A stretch of 64,000 bases of DNA from Streptomyces californicus (GTDB lineage: Bacteria; Actinomycetota; Actinomycetes; Streptomycetales; Streptomycetaceae), in assembly GCF_000717645.1 (NCBI RefSeq), contig NZ_JNZZ01000011.1:1-64000 (forward strand), written 5' to 3'. Positions 8,556 through 19,125 of this stretch are shown here, in pieces; position 1 is the stretch's first letter, and every line of letters begins with the position of its first letter. A program made the translations under genes and the position numbers. Under the pieces are notes generated by a model. The model was not told the origin of the DNA. It searched no databases and was given only the letters and a program-made list of their open reading frames with translations.

Positions 8556-9893
8556 ATGAAGTGGCCGGCCCTGCGGACGGGTGTCCGCTGGAAGATCAGC
8601 ATCGCCATCGCGGCGGTCGGCGCGCTCATCGCGGTGGCGCTGAGCCTCGTGGTGCACAACGCGGCCCGCGTCTCGATGATCGAGAACGCCCGCGAGGTGC
8701 AGTTGGAGCGGCTGCTCGGCGCCCAGCGCTTCTACGAGGCGACGAGCATGCAGAAGGGCGGCCCGAAGTTCGGGGCGCAGCTCAACGACCCGACGCTCCC
8801 GCCGTCCCTGCGCGACGAGGTCCGCGCGAACCGCCGGGCCACCCACGTCGAGCAGGGCGCCGACGGGGTACCCGAGGTCTGGGCGGCCCTGCCGCTGGCC
8901 AACGGGGACGTCCTCTCGCTGCACACCCGGTTCGCCGACCGCTCCGCCACGATCATGGACGACCTGGACCGGGCGCTGATCATCGGCTCGGTCTCGGTGG
9001 TCTTCGGTGGCTGCGCGCTCGGGGTGCTCATCGGCGGGCGGCTCTCGCGGCGGCTGCGCAAGGCGGCGGCCGCGGCGGGCCTGGTCGCCCAGGGGCAGAC
9101 GGACGTACGGGTCGGGGACGCGGTCGGCGGGGTCGTCCGCGACGAGACGGACGAGCTGGCGCGGGCGGTCGACGCGCTGACCGACGCGCTGAACGAGCGG
9201 ATCGAGGCGGAGCGCCGGGTCACCGCGGACATCGCCCACGAGCTGCGCACCCCGGTGACGGGGCTGCTCACGGCGGCCGAGCTGCTGCCGCCGGGCCGCC
9301 CCACCGAGCTGGTACGGGACCGGGCGCAGGCGATGCGGACGCTGGTCGAGGACGTGCTGGAGGTGGCCCGCCTGGACAGTGCCTCGGAGCGGGCGGAGCT
9401 GCAGATGCTGCCGCTCGGCGAGTTCGTCAGCCGCCGGATCGGGCTGCTGAACCCCGAGGTGACCGTACGGGTGGTGCACGAGTCCTGGGTCTCCACCGAT
9501 CCGCGGCGGCTGGAGCGCATCCTCGGCAATCTGCTCGGCAACGCCGCCAAGCACGGTTCCGCACCGGTGGAGGTGACGGTGGAGGGCCGGGTGGTCCGGG
9601 TCCGCGACCACGGCCCGGGTTTCCCGGAGGAACTGCTGCGGGACGGGCCGAGCCGGTTCCGTACGGGCAGCGCGGACCGGGCCGGGCACGGGCACGGTCT
9701 GGGTCTGACGATCGCGGCGGGCCAGGCCCGGGTGCTGGGGGCCCGGCTGACCTTCCGCAACGCGGCGCCCTCGGGTGCGGCGGAGGGCACGGGCGGGGCG
9801 ATCGCGGTGCTGTGGCTGCCGGAGCACGCGCCGACGGTGACCGGGAGCTTCCCGGTGCTGCGGACGGCGGAGCAGTCGCCGGCGTCGCACTGA
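8556..9893 (+). CDS. cseC: sensor histidine kinase CseC
   Basis: A 445-residue membrane kinase that senses cell-wall damage. Two membrane helices (about 13-35 and 139-161) flank an extracellular sensor domain of about 100 residues; then come a HAMP region (about 162-215), the H-box ADIAHELRTP with phospho-acceptor His228, and a HATPase domain with N-box (LLGNAAKHG), G1 (VRDHGPGF) and G2 (GHGHGLGLTIA) motifs. It is the last gene of the sigE operon and is followed at once by a long hairpin. Its regulator is cseB, 47 bases upstream. Confidence 0.95.
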   Translation: MKWPALRTGVRWKISIAIAAVGALIAVALSLVVHNAARVSMIENAREVQLERLLGAQRFYEATSMQKGGPKFGAQLNDPTLPPSLRDEVRANRRATHVEQGADGVPEVWAALPLANGDVLSLHTRFADRSATIMDDLDRALIIGSVSVVFGGCALGVLIGGRLSRRLRKAAAAAGLVAQGQTDVRVGDAVGGVVRDETDELARAVDALTDALNERIEAERRVTADIAHELRTPVTGLLTAAELLPPGRPTELVRDRAQAMRTLVEDVLEVARLDSASERAELQMLPLGEFVSRRIGLLNPEVTVRVVHESWVSTDPRRLERILGNLLGNAAKHGSAPVEVTVEGRVVRVRDHGPGFPEELLRDGPSRFRTGSADRAGHGHGLGLTIAAGQARVLGARLTFRNAAPSGAAEGTGGAIAVLWLPEHAPTVTGSFPVLRTAEQSPASH

Positions 9894-9919
9894 GCGGTTC
9901 CCGGCACCCCGGGAGAACG

Positions 9920-9973
9920 CCGACGGCGACCCCGAGGAGTGAGCCGTGAGGCTGTCCTCGACGTCGCCGTCGG
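9920..9973 (+). terminator. terminator hairpin after cseC
   Basis: A perfect 11-bp inverted repeat, CCGACGGCGAC (9920-9930) and GTCGCCGTCGG (9963-9973), encloses further pairing CGAGGA/TCCTCG (9933-9938 with 9955-9960) and AGCC/GGCT. It starts 27 bases after the cseC stop and lies between convergent genes, so it can end both transcripts. No U-tract. Confidence 0.75.
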
Positions 9974-10091
9974 TCGGGTGACCCGGGCGCACGCCCCGGG
10001 TACCGGGGTGTAACGGGTCCACTGAACGCTCTTCGGTTGTGCTGCGCGGCCCGGCGCCGGGGCCGGGGGCCGCGCGGTGACGCCGGCCGGA

Positions 10092-10793
10092 TCAGATGGA
10101 GACGTGCACCGAGCGGAGGAACGCGGCCGGGTTCAGCGCCGAGCCGTAGTTCGGGGTGGTGCGGATCTCGAAGTGCAGGTGCGGACCGCTGGAGTTGCCG
10201 GTGTTGCCGGACAGGGCGATCTTCTGGCCCGTCTTCACGTGCTGGCCGATCTTCACGTTGACCTTCGACAGGTGCGCGTACTGCGAGTACTTGCCGTTGG
10301 CGTGCTTGATCACGATGGCGTTGCCGTACGCGGGGCCGTCGCCGGCGCCGTTCGGGCCGGCCTTCACGACGGTGCCGGTGTGGGCGGCCGTGACCTTGGT
10401 GCCGATCGGCACCGCGAAGTCCTGGCCGGAGTGCTTGGCGGCCCAGCGGGCGCCGCCGGTGCCGTAGCTGGCGGTCAGCGTGTACTTCTTGACCGGGGTC
10501 TTCCAGGAGGCGGCGTTCTTCTTCGCGGCCTTCTTCTTGTCCTCGGCCTTCTTCTTCGCGTCGGACGCCTTCTTCTTGGCGGCGTCGGCGGCCTTGCCCT
10601 GCGCGGCGGCCTGGGCGGCGACCGCGTCGGCGGTGGTGCTCGCGGTGAGCGGAGCGGCGGCCTCGGTGCCGCCGGAGGCGAACGCCGTACCGGCACCCAG
10701 CACCACGGACGCTCCCAGGCCGGCGGCCAGGACGGCGCCACGGACGCGGAAGGCGGACGGGCGGATGGTGTGCTGGTTCGTTGCGCGCTTCAT
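10092..10793 (-). CDS. secreted M23 (LytM-type) peptidoglycan endopeptidase
   Basis: A 233-residue exported cell-wall hydrolase. A basic start and hydrophobic core (about 17-40, ending TAFAS) form a signal peptide. Residues about 55-97 are Ala/Lys/Asp-rich and probably helical. The LytM domain covers about 105-225, with zinc ligands His121 and Asp125 (HSGQD) and the H-x-H motif His205/His207 (GPHLHFE). It would cleave peptide cross-links in peptidoglycan. The gene converges on the sigE-cse operon; a link to that cell-wall stress system is plausible but only by position. A strong ribosome site (GGAGGA) precedes the ATG at 10793. Confidence 0.92.
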   Translation of the reverse strand: MKRATNQHTIRPSAFRVRGAVLAAGLGASVVLGAGTAFASGGTEAAAPLTASTTADAVAAQAAAQGKAADAAKKKASDAKKKAEDKKKAAKKNAASWKTPVKKYTLTASYGTGGARWAAKHSGQDFAVPIGTKVTAAHTGTVVKAGPNGAGDGPAYGNAIVIKHANGKYSQYAHLSKVNVKIGQHVKTGQKIALSGNTGNSSGPHLHFEIRTTPNYGSALNPAAFLRSVHVSI

Positions 10794-11247
10794 ACGGGGA
10801 AGTCCTCCGAAGGTGAGTGGACCCGGCGTGCTGTCCGGGCTTGCTCAACCTTGGTAACCCGCACCCCCGGCGGTGCTCAAACACCCCATCTACGATGAAA
10901 AGCCGTAGAGATGACCGGGGGAATGGGGTGGAGTTGTCCCTTTACGAGAGGTTCGCGCGGCCCACGGAATCCTTCGCGAGGGATGGGTTCAACGCCTGTT
11001 CCGGGCCGCCTTCTCCGGACACGGCACCGCTGAACGTCCGTATCGGACGAAACCTCGCAACGGCCCGCCGACGCCGGGCCGAAGGTCCCGGAGCCGGTCC
11101 GGTCCGTTCCTCCTAGCGTGCGTAGTAGGCATGTTTCGGCCTGTGCGCCTTGTCACCGGCGGTGGGACCTTGGTCCTTCCGTTTCGGGACCTTCGGCACG
11201 GTGTTTCACTACGCTGACGGGAAACGGCACCGCACCCCGGGGGACCC
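10794..11247. promoter_or_regulatory. divergent promoter region with three GGGACCTT elements
   Basis: This 454-base spacer separates the leftward M23 gene from the rightward trypco2 gene. Three copies of GGGACCTT are present: inverted at 11082-11089, and direct at 11164-11171 and 11186-11193 (22 bases apart, two helical turns). A possible -10 element TACGCT is at 11210-11215, 33 bases before the trypco2 ATG, which puts the last GGGACCTT over the -35 position. On the other side, a leader of over 100 bases precedes the M23 gene; I looked for a ydaO-type riboswitch and did not recognise one. Confidence 0.4.
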
Positions 11248-11730
11248 ATGACGGCCGAGAACACCCACGCGCTGGACGGCATCGAGCTCGCGGACGCCGT
11301 CGCGTCCATCCGCAACCAGCTCATCGACGCGGCGACCCGCGCCACGGACCACCCGGTCTCCTTCGCGGTCGGGGACATCCAGATGGAGTTCACCCTCGAA
11401 CTGCGCCGCGAGGCGAAGGCGGGCGGCAAGGTGAAGGCGTGGGTGGTCGAGGCGGGCACGGACGCCGCCCTCGCCTCGGGCCGCACGCACAAGGTGGCCT
11501 TCACCCTGACCCCCCGCAACGCCGTGACGGGCGAGGCGTGGGAGATCGGGACGCGGGACGACGGATCGACGGCGGGGTTCGGTACGGGCCCGGAGGCGGA
11601 CCAAGGATCGACGGCCGGGTTCGGTGACGACCCGGAGGCGGACCGCACCTCCTCGCCCTGGTTCAGCGGGGGCCCGGGGCCGGACGACGCGTCCCCGGCG
11701 GCGTCCGGCGAGGGGGCGGCGAGGCCGTGA
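11248..11730 (+). CDS. trypco2 (trypsin-co-occurring domain 2) protein
   Basis: A 160-residue protein. Residues 1-95 match the trypco2 pattern: an N-terminal helix (IELADAVASIRNQLIDAA), a beta-rich core (VSFAVGDIQMEFTLELRR) and a closing K-V-A-F-T-L-T-P-R strand. The tail is disordered and holds a tandem 14-residue repeat (GSTAGFGTGPEADQ then GSTAGFGDDPEADR; 42-base DNA repeat at 11563 and 11605). Trypco domains are described in computational work on NTP-dependent conflict systems as small modules that travel with trypsin-STAND proteins. The stop overlaps the next gene's GTG (GTGA), so the two are translated together. It probably acts as an adaptor or activator of the protease; that is inference. 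Confidence 0.85.
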   Translation: MTAENTHALDGIELADAVASIRNQLIDAATRATDHPVSFAVGDIQMEFTLELRREAKAGGKVKAWVVEAGTDAALASGRTHKVAFTLTPRNAVTGEAWEIGTRDDGSTAGFGTGPEADQGSTAGFGDDPEADRTSSPWFSGGPGPDDASPAASGEGAARP

Positions 11731-14700
11731 GCGCGGTGCCCCTGGCCGACCGTACGGTGGTCGTCACCGCGAACCAGCAGGGCAGCGGCGTCCTCCTCAC
11801 CGACCGGCTGGTCCTCACCTGCGCCCATGTGGTCAAGTCGGGCTCCGTCCACATCGCCCACCCGGCGCTGGCGGGCCGGGTACGGGCCACGGTCGCCTGG
11901 ATCGACTACCGCCTGGACGTCGCCCTGCTGGAGGCCGTCGAAACGGTCCGGGCCGTCCCTCCCGTACGCCTCGGCGTGGTCGACACCCGCCAGGCGATAT
12001 CCGACTGCGAGATCACCGGCTTCCCGCGCCTCCAGCGGTACGGCCCCGACCGGCGGCTGGAGGCGGACCAGTACACGGCGACGGTCCTTCCGCTGGCGGG
12101 CCGCGTCCGCGACCTGCTGGTCTGCGACCTGGACGGCCCGCCCGCCGCGCACCCCGACGACGAGACGGCGTCCCTGGCCGGGCTCTCGGGCGGCCCGGTC
12201 TTCCTGGGGGACGTGCTGCTGGGCGTGGCCCGCCAGGTCCCGCGCGGGCGCGACGGCCGCCGGGTCGAGTGCGTACCGCTGGGGCGGGTCCTGGCGGCGG
12301 AGCCGTTCCGCCTCGTCTACCGGCGGTCGGCGGGCGACCCGCGGGAGGAGCGGGTGCACGGCAGCTTCCCCCGCGACCTGCGGTACGAGACGGAGTACGC
12401 GCAGGCCCTCGGGGTCGCGTACCGCCGGACGAAGATCTTCGGCCTGGACGAGCTGAGCCGCCACGACTCCGCCTGGGACCTGGACACGGCGTACCTGAGC
12501 CTGGAGGCCCAGGCGCAGGAGCAGGCCCTCAAGCTCGCCCCGCCGCTCCCCCAGCGCATCGACGATCTCCTCGTCGGCCGCCCGCGCGTCCTGCTGCGCG
12601 GCGAGGCGGGCGCGGGCAAGACGACGCTGCTGTGGTGGCTGGCCGCCCACGCCTCGGCCCGCACGCTGGAGGGCGCGCTGGCCCCGCTGAACGGGCTGAT
12701 CCCCTTCATGGTGCCGCTGCGCACCCTGCGCGCCCGGGGGGCGGCGTTCCCGGGTCCGGCGGAGCTGTCGGGCGCGGCGGGTCTGGTGGTCGACGCGGCC
12801 CCGCAGGGCTGGGCGGGCCGGGTCCTGGAGGCCGGGCGGGCGCTGCTGCTGGTGGACGGCCTGGACGAGGTGCCCCCGGAGGAGCGTGAGCAGGCGCACA
12901 CCTGGCTCTCGCAGCTCCTGGCCCGCTATCCGGGCACCCGGTGCGTCGCGACCGTACGACCGCTCGCCGTCGAGGCGGACTGGCTGCGCTCCGAGGACTT
13001 CGCGGAGCTGCGGCTGCTGCCGATGCGGAACGACGACATCCAGGCGTTCGTGAGCTGCTGGCACCGGGCGGCCCGGCTCTCCGAGCAGGATGACGTCGAG
13101 CGACTGGACGAACTGGAACAGGACCTCTCCCGCCAGTTCGAGCAGAATTCCACCCTCCGCGACCTGGCCCGTACGCCGCTGCTCTGCGCGGTGATCTGCG
13201 CCCTGCACCGCCGGCGCGACGGCTTCCTCCCGGAGACCCGGTGGAAGCTGTACCGCTCGGCGCTGGAGATGCTGCTGGGCAACCGCGACCGCCGGCGCAG
13301 GATCGAGGGTCCGGAAGGCATCGATCTGGACGTCGAGGACGCCGCCCAGCTCCTCCAGCGGATCGCGGTCTGGCTGGTCCGCGAGGGCCAGTCCGAGTTC
13401 ACCCGCGACCAGGCGCTGCGCCAGCTCGGCCGGGCGCTCGCGGGGATGGACCGGGTGAGCGCCCAGGGCCCGCCCGAGCAGATCCTCACCCACCTGCTCA
13501 ACCGCAGCGGCCTGCTCCGGGAACACGGCGACGGCACCTACCAGTTCATCCACCGCACCTTCCAGGACTACCTGGCCGCCAAGGAGCTCATCGAGGACGA
13601 CCACCTCAACGAACTGCTGCGCCACGCGGACGAGGAGCCCTGGCAGGACGTCATCCTGCTGGCCGCCGGGCACTGCGGACGCCGTCAACTGGCGCGGCTG
13701 GTCGAGGGCTTGCTGGAAGCGGGCGGGAAGCACGGGAAGAGGTCGCCCGAACGCACCGACCTCCACGTCCTGGCCTCTCTGTGCGCCCAGTACGCGTCCT
13801 GGCTGGACGGCGCGGTGCGGGAGGAGATCCGTACGTCACTCGCCGGCCTGCTTCCCCCCATGGGCAGTGTTCAGGTGGGCTCGCTGGCCCGGCTGGGAGC
13901 GGACGCGCTCGGCTTCCTGCCCCAGCCGGAATCCATGGCGACGGAGCACCCGGCCGCCGAGCACGTGGTCGAGCTGATCACCACGGTGGGGGGAAGCGCG
14001 GCCGTTCCCCATGCCCGGGCGTGGCTTCTCGCCCACCCCGGTCTGACCAACTCGTTCGTCTACGACTGGCAGAACTTCCCTCCCGAGGAGTACGCCACGC
14101 AGGTCCTCGCCCACTGCGACCACTCCTCGGTCTTCTGGATGATCAGTGACCGCGCGAGGCTCCGGGCGCTGCGCCACATACCGCTGCTCGAAGACCTCTC
14201 CCTGAGTACGGATCTGGCCGAGCGGGAGATCAGCGAGGCCCTGGAGGGGAAACCGCGGCTGCAGAACCTGTTCATCCGGGACAACCGGCTCGTCTCCGAT
14301 CTGTCCTGTCTCCGGCCCGTGCGCACCTCTTTGGAGTTGCTGTCCCTGGACTCGTGCCCCGGTGTGCGGGACCTGAAGCCGTTGAGGGAGTTCAGCGCCC
14401 TGACGGCCCTGTTCCTGGACGCCGCCCGGTTGCCCTCGCCGCGGGAGGCGCTCGCCGGGCTGCCCGACGGCCTGAGTCTTCTGATGCTGGAGAATCTGAC
14501 GGCGGACCGGCTCGGTGACCTGCCCCCGCACCCCGGACTCACCCAGCTGCTGTTGGAGAACCGGGGCCCTCTCGCCCTGGACGCGCTGGACGCCTGGCCG
14601 TCGCTGGAAAGGCTGGAGGTCGGGGAGCTCGACGACTTCGACGCCGCGCTCGGTGAACTGCGCGCTCATCCGCGGATCTCCGCTCTCGCGCTGACCGCGT

Positions 14701-14978
14701 TCCCCTGGGAAGCCGACGTCAGAGGCGCACCGGCGGTGCCGTCCGTCGCGGAGCTGACGGTGCAGTCACCCGCGGACGGTGGGTATCTGCCGCTGCTGCG
14801 CGGGCTCTTCCCGAAGGTGTCGCGCCTGGGCATCAGGGCCTCCGCCCACCACGGCGTACTGGACCTCTCATGGCTCCACGCCTGGCCCGAGGTGACGGTG
14901 ACGATCCACGAGGACGAGAGGCGCCCGCTCTCCGGCGTCGAGGAGCTGGGTGACCGGATCACTCTTTCCGACCGCTGA
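11727..14978 (+). CDS. trypsin-like protease - NACHT NTPase - leucine-rich repeat protein
   Basis: A 1083-residue three-part protein. Residues 1-195 form a trypsin-like domain with an apparently complete triad: His34 (LTCAHVV), Asp64 (DYRLDVALLE) and Ser154 (GLSGGPV). Residues about 285-560 form a NACHT-type STAND NTPase with Walker A GEAGAGKTT (292-300) and Walker B LLLVDGLDE (about 373-381), followed by a winged/helical part ending in FIHRTFQDYLAAKEL (about 600). The C-terminal part (about 820-1050) contains leucine-rich repeats. This architecture matches STAND conflict systems in which LRRs sense a trigger, NTP binding drives oligomerisation and the protease is the effector. No signal peptide, so it acts in the cytoplasm. 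It sits among core genes and looks like an accessory insertion. Confidence 0.93.
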   Translation: MSAVPLADRTVVVTANQQGSGVLLTDRLVLTCAHVVKSGSVHIAHPALAGRVRATVAWIDYRLDVALLEAVETVRAVPPVRLGVVDTRQAISDCEITGFPRLQRYGPDRRLEADQYTATVLPLAGRVRDLLVCDLDGPPAAHPDDETASLAGLSGGPVFLGDVLLGVARQVPRGRDGRRVECVPLGRVLAAEPFRLVYRRSAGDPREERVHGSFPRDLRYETEYAQALGVAYRRTKIFGLDELSRHDSAWDLDTAYLSLEAQAQEQALKLAPPLPQRIDDLLVGRPRVLLRGEAGAGKTTLLWWLAAHASARTLEGALAPLNGLIPFMVPLRTLRARGAAFPGPAELSGAAGLVVDAAPQGWAGRVLEAGRALLLVDGLDEVPPEEREQAHTWLSQLLARYPGTRCVATVRPLAVEADWLRSEDFAELRLLPMRNDDIQAFVSCWHRAARLSEQDDVERLDELEQDLSRQFEQNSTLRDLARTPLLCAVICALHRRRDGFLPETRWKLYRSALEMLLGNRDRRRRIEGPEGIDLDVEDAAQLLQRIAVWLVREGQSEFTRDQALRQLGRALAGMDRVSAQGPPEQILTHLLNRSGLLREHGDGTYQFIHRTFQDYLAAKELIEDDHLNELLRHADEEPWQDVILLAAGHCGRRQLARLVEGLLEAGGKHGKRSPERTDLHVLASLCAQYASWLDGAVREEIRTSLAGLLPPMGSVQVGSLARLGADALGFLPQPESMATEHPAAEHVVELITTVGGSAAVPHARAWLLAHPGLTNSFVYDWQNFPPEEYATQVLAHCDHSSVFWMISDRARLRALRHIPLLEDLSLSTDLAEREISEALEGKPRLQNLFIRDNRLVSDLSCLRPVRTSLELLSLDSCPGVRDLKPLREFSALTALFLDAARLPSPREALAGLPDGLSLLMLENLTADRLGDLPPHPGLTQLLLENRGPLALDALDAWPSLERLEVGELDDFDAALGELRAHPRISALALTAFPWEADVRGAPAVPSVAELTVQSPADGGYLPLLRGLFPKVSRLGIRASAHHGVLDLSWLHAWPEVTVTIHEDERRPLSGVEELGDRITLSDR

Positions 14979-14989
14979 CGGCAGGGAAA

Positions 14990-15036
14990 AGGGGCTGCCC
15001 CGGACCGGTACGGATACCGGTTCCGGGGCAGCCCCT
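14990..15036. terminator. strong bidirectional terminator
   Basis: A perfect 15-bp stem, AGGGGCTGCCCCGGA (14990-15004) and TCCGGGGCAGCCCCT (15022-15036), with inner pairing CCGGTA/TACCGG, sits between the convergent NACHT gene (ends 14978) and clpC (ends 15058). AAAA at 14987-14990 gives a short U-tract for the leftward clpC transcript. Confidence 0.88.
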
Positions 15037-15057
15037 CAGTGATGCGCTACGGGCGCG

Positions 15058-17586
<2,529 letters not shown>

Positions 17587-18058
17587 CGTTAATCGCTCCT
17601 CAGAGCGGTCGGTCAGTGAGGGGTCGGTCCCCTCCCAGTCCTTCCGCATGCTAGTCCCGCAGGACGGGACAGCTCATTCCAACTGCCGACATCCGTCCGG
17701 ATCACCCCGCGCCGGGCGGGGATTCTTACTGCCGAACAGCTGACAACTGCTCCAACCCGATGGTGCGAGACGATGTTCCCGCAGGCCAGGCAGATACCCC
17801 TTTCGCCACTACGCCGATGGCGAACGTGAGATGGCCCGGCCGACGTGTCGCCCCTTCCCACTAGGAAAGTCTTACCCGCAATCACTGACAGTCCATGCGG
17901 CGCGCCCCGGTTCCCTCAGCTACGGGCGAACACCCTTGCGCCGCTGAACACTCCTGAGCGCCCCCACTTCGGACGCATGAAGTGACGGGATGCGCACAGC
18001 GTGTTACGGAAGCTGTGGGGTCGCGTAACCCGGGAGGCCGTTCGGCAGTTCATCGGAC
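17587..18058. promoter_or_regulatory. divergent promoter region of clpC and the SCO3374-type gene
   Basis: A 472-base spacer, less GC-rich than the genes, holds the clpC promoter. A short leftward open frame (17613-17885) overlaps it but shows no coding bias or family match, so I do not call it. AT-rich patches lie at about 17700-17760 and 17855-17890. Confidence 0.4.
17812..17825 (-). promoter_or_regulatory. candidate ClgR operator upstream of clpC
   Basis: Read on the clpC strand the site is GTTCGCCATCGGCG. It carries GTTCGC, a CGCC-N3-GGCG palindrome, and fits the published ClgR pattern (GTTCGCY followed a few bases later by GCG) closely but not perfectly in spacing, as I remember it. It lies 226-239 bases upstream of the clpC start. 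Confidence 0.45.
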
Positions 18059-18661
18059 ATGAATTCCGCCCTCCCGTCCCCCCGTTCGTCGCCCGACGCC
18101 GCTCCGGCCTCCGTCGACGCGGCTCTCGCCCTGCGGTACGCGGACGAGCTGGGGTGGGCGACCGGGGGAAGCGCTCCGCTGCGCCTGCTCACCGGGATCG
18201 CCTTCGACGTGCTGGAGCTGCCCGCCGAGGCGGGCCGTGCCGTCCTGCGGCGCGGGGTGCGCACCGGCCCCGTCCTGCTGTCCGGGGCCCGGATGGGGCT
18301 GCTGGTCGCCGCGGGGGGCGCCGATGAGCTGCCGGGGCTGCTCGACTGGCTGGAGTGGGGGTCCCTCGCCCTGGACCTGACCGCCGCGGGGGCGGGCGGC
18401 CGCATCACGGCTCCGCCTCTTCCCGGCGCGCCCGGAGGCTCGCCGGGGGCCGCCGCATGGCTGCGGCCCCCAGAGCCGAGGCGTGCCCCCGGACCGGCGC
18501 TGCCGGCGCTCGCGGGCTTCGGGAGCGGGACGGGCGATGCCCCCGATCTCGTACGCCTGGTGGACGCGGCGGCGACCGAATGCCATCGGGTCCGGTTGTC
18601 ACGCGCCCGTTCCGGGCGGACGACAAGGGAGTCGGCGGATCAGCCGTTGGCCTTCTCGTAA
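18059..18661 (+). CDS. SCO3374-type conserved protein of unknown function
   Basis: A 200-residue protein found, from memory, between clpC and lsr2 in Streptomyces (SCO3374 family). Residues about 20-110 are conserved and look like a compact alpha/beta domain (ALRYADELGWATGG, LLTGIAFDVLELPAEAG, GPVLLSGARMGLLVAAGG); this resembles the front part of bifunctional primase-polymerase-like domains, but the catalytic acids are not evident. The remainder is Pro/Gly/Ala-rich. The ATG at 18059 has little ribosome-site support. Its 3' end overlaps the convergent lsr2 gene by 22 bases, so antisense overlap of the two messages is expected. Confidence 0.75.
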   Translation: MNSALPSPRSSPDAAPASVDAALALRYADELGWATGGSAPLRLLTGIAFDVLELPAEAGRAVLRRGVRTGPVLLSGARMGLLVAAGGADELPGLLDWLEWGSLALDLTAAGAGGRITAPPLPGAPGGSPGAAAWLRPPEPRRAPGPALPALAGFGSGTGDAPDLVRLVDAAATECHRVRLSRARSGRTTRESADQPLAFS

Positions 18662-18975
18662 GCCTCACGGATCTCGGCGGGGACACGGCCGCGGTCATTC
18701 ACGTTGTGGCCGTTCTCCCGGGCCCACCGGCGGATTTCCGCGGTGTCCTTGTTACCGCCGGAGGCGGCACGGCCCTTGCCCCGGCCCGTGGCGGCACGGC
18801 CACCGGTACGGCGCCCGCCCTTGGTGTAGGGCTCGAGAAGGCCGCGAAGCTTGTCCGCGTTGGCCGTGGTGAGGTCGATCTCGTACGTCTTGCCGTCAAG
18901 GGCGAACGTGACCGTCTCATCGGCCTCGACACCGTCGAGGTCATCGACAAGAAGGACCTGAACCTTCTGTGCCAC
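18640..18975 (-). CDS. lsr2: Lsr2-family nucleoid-associated xenogeneic silencer
   Basis: A 111-residue DNA-bridging protein that binds AT-rich DNA and silences horizontally acquired and specialised-metabolite genes in Streptomyces. The N-terminal dimerisation domain (1-60: AQKVQVLLVDDLDG, VTFALDGKTYEIDL) and the C-terminal DNA-binding domain (about 78-111: IRRWARENGHNVNDRGRV with the R-G-R AT-hook-like minor-groove motif) are intact, joined by a Gly/Arg-rich linker. I use the GTG at 18975 because AAAGGA lies 6 bases upstream of it; the ATG at 18990 lies in that ribosome-site sequence. The AT-rich 150 bases upstream should hold the promoter. Confidence 0.96.
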   Translation of the reverse strand: MAQKVQVLLVDDLDGVEADETVTFALDGKTYEIDLTTANADKLRGLLEPYTKGGRRTGGRAATGRGKGRAASGGNKDTAEIRRWARENGHNVNDRGRVPAEIREAYEKANG

Positions 18976-19125
18976 GGGATTTCCTTTCATCGGAAATGGA
19001 GTACGCGGAAAGGAAACCGCTTTTCTCTCGAAAACACAAACCCTCGGGAGAGGTTCAGCGGCCTGAGAAGACGGGAAACGTGCGCGATTCGGACATAGGG
19101 TTGCCGTCCTCGCGCATCCGGAGCA

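Noticed and set aside
10794..10980. possible ydaO (c-di-AMP) riboswitch before the M23 gene
   Set aside because: I could not find the conserved core segments; the leader has only ordinary hairpins.
10989..13766. 925-codon leftward frame across the trypsin-NACHT gene
   Set aside because: Antisense shadow with no recognisable domain; the opposite strand carries clear protease and NTPase motifs.
17613..17885. 90-codon leftward frame upstream of clpC
   Set aside because: Lies in the promoter region, lower GC, no coding bias or conserved pattern.
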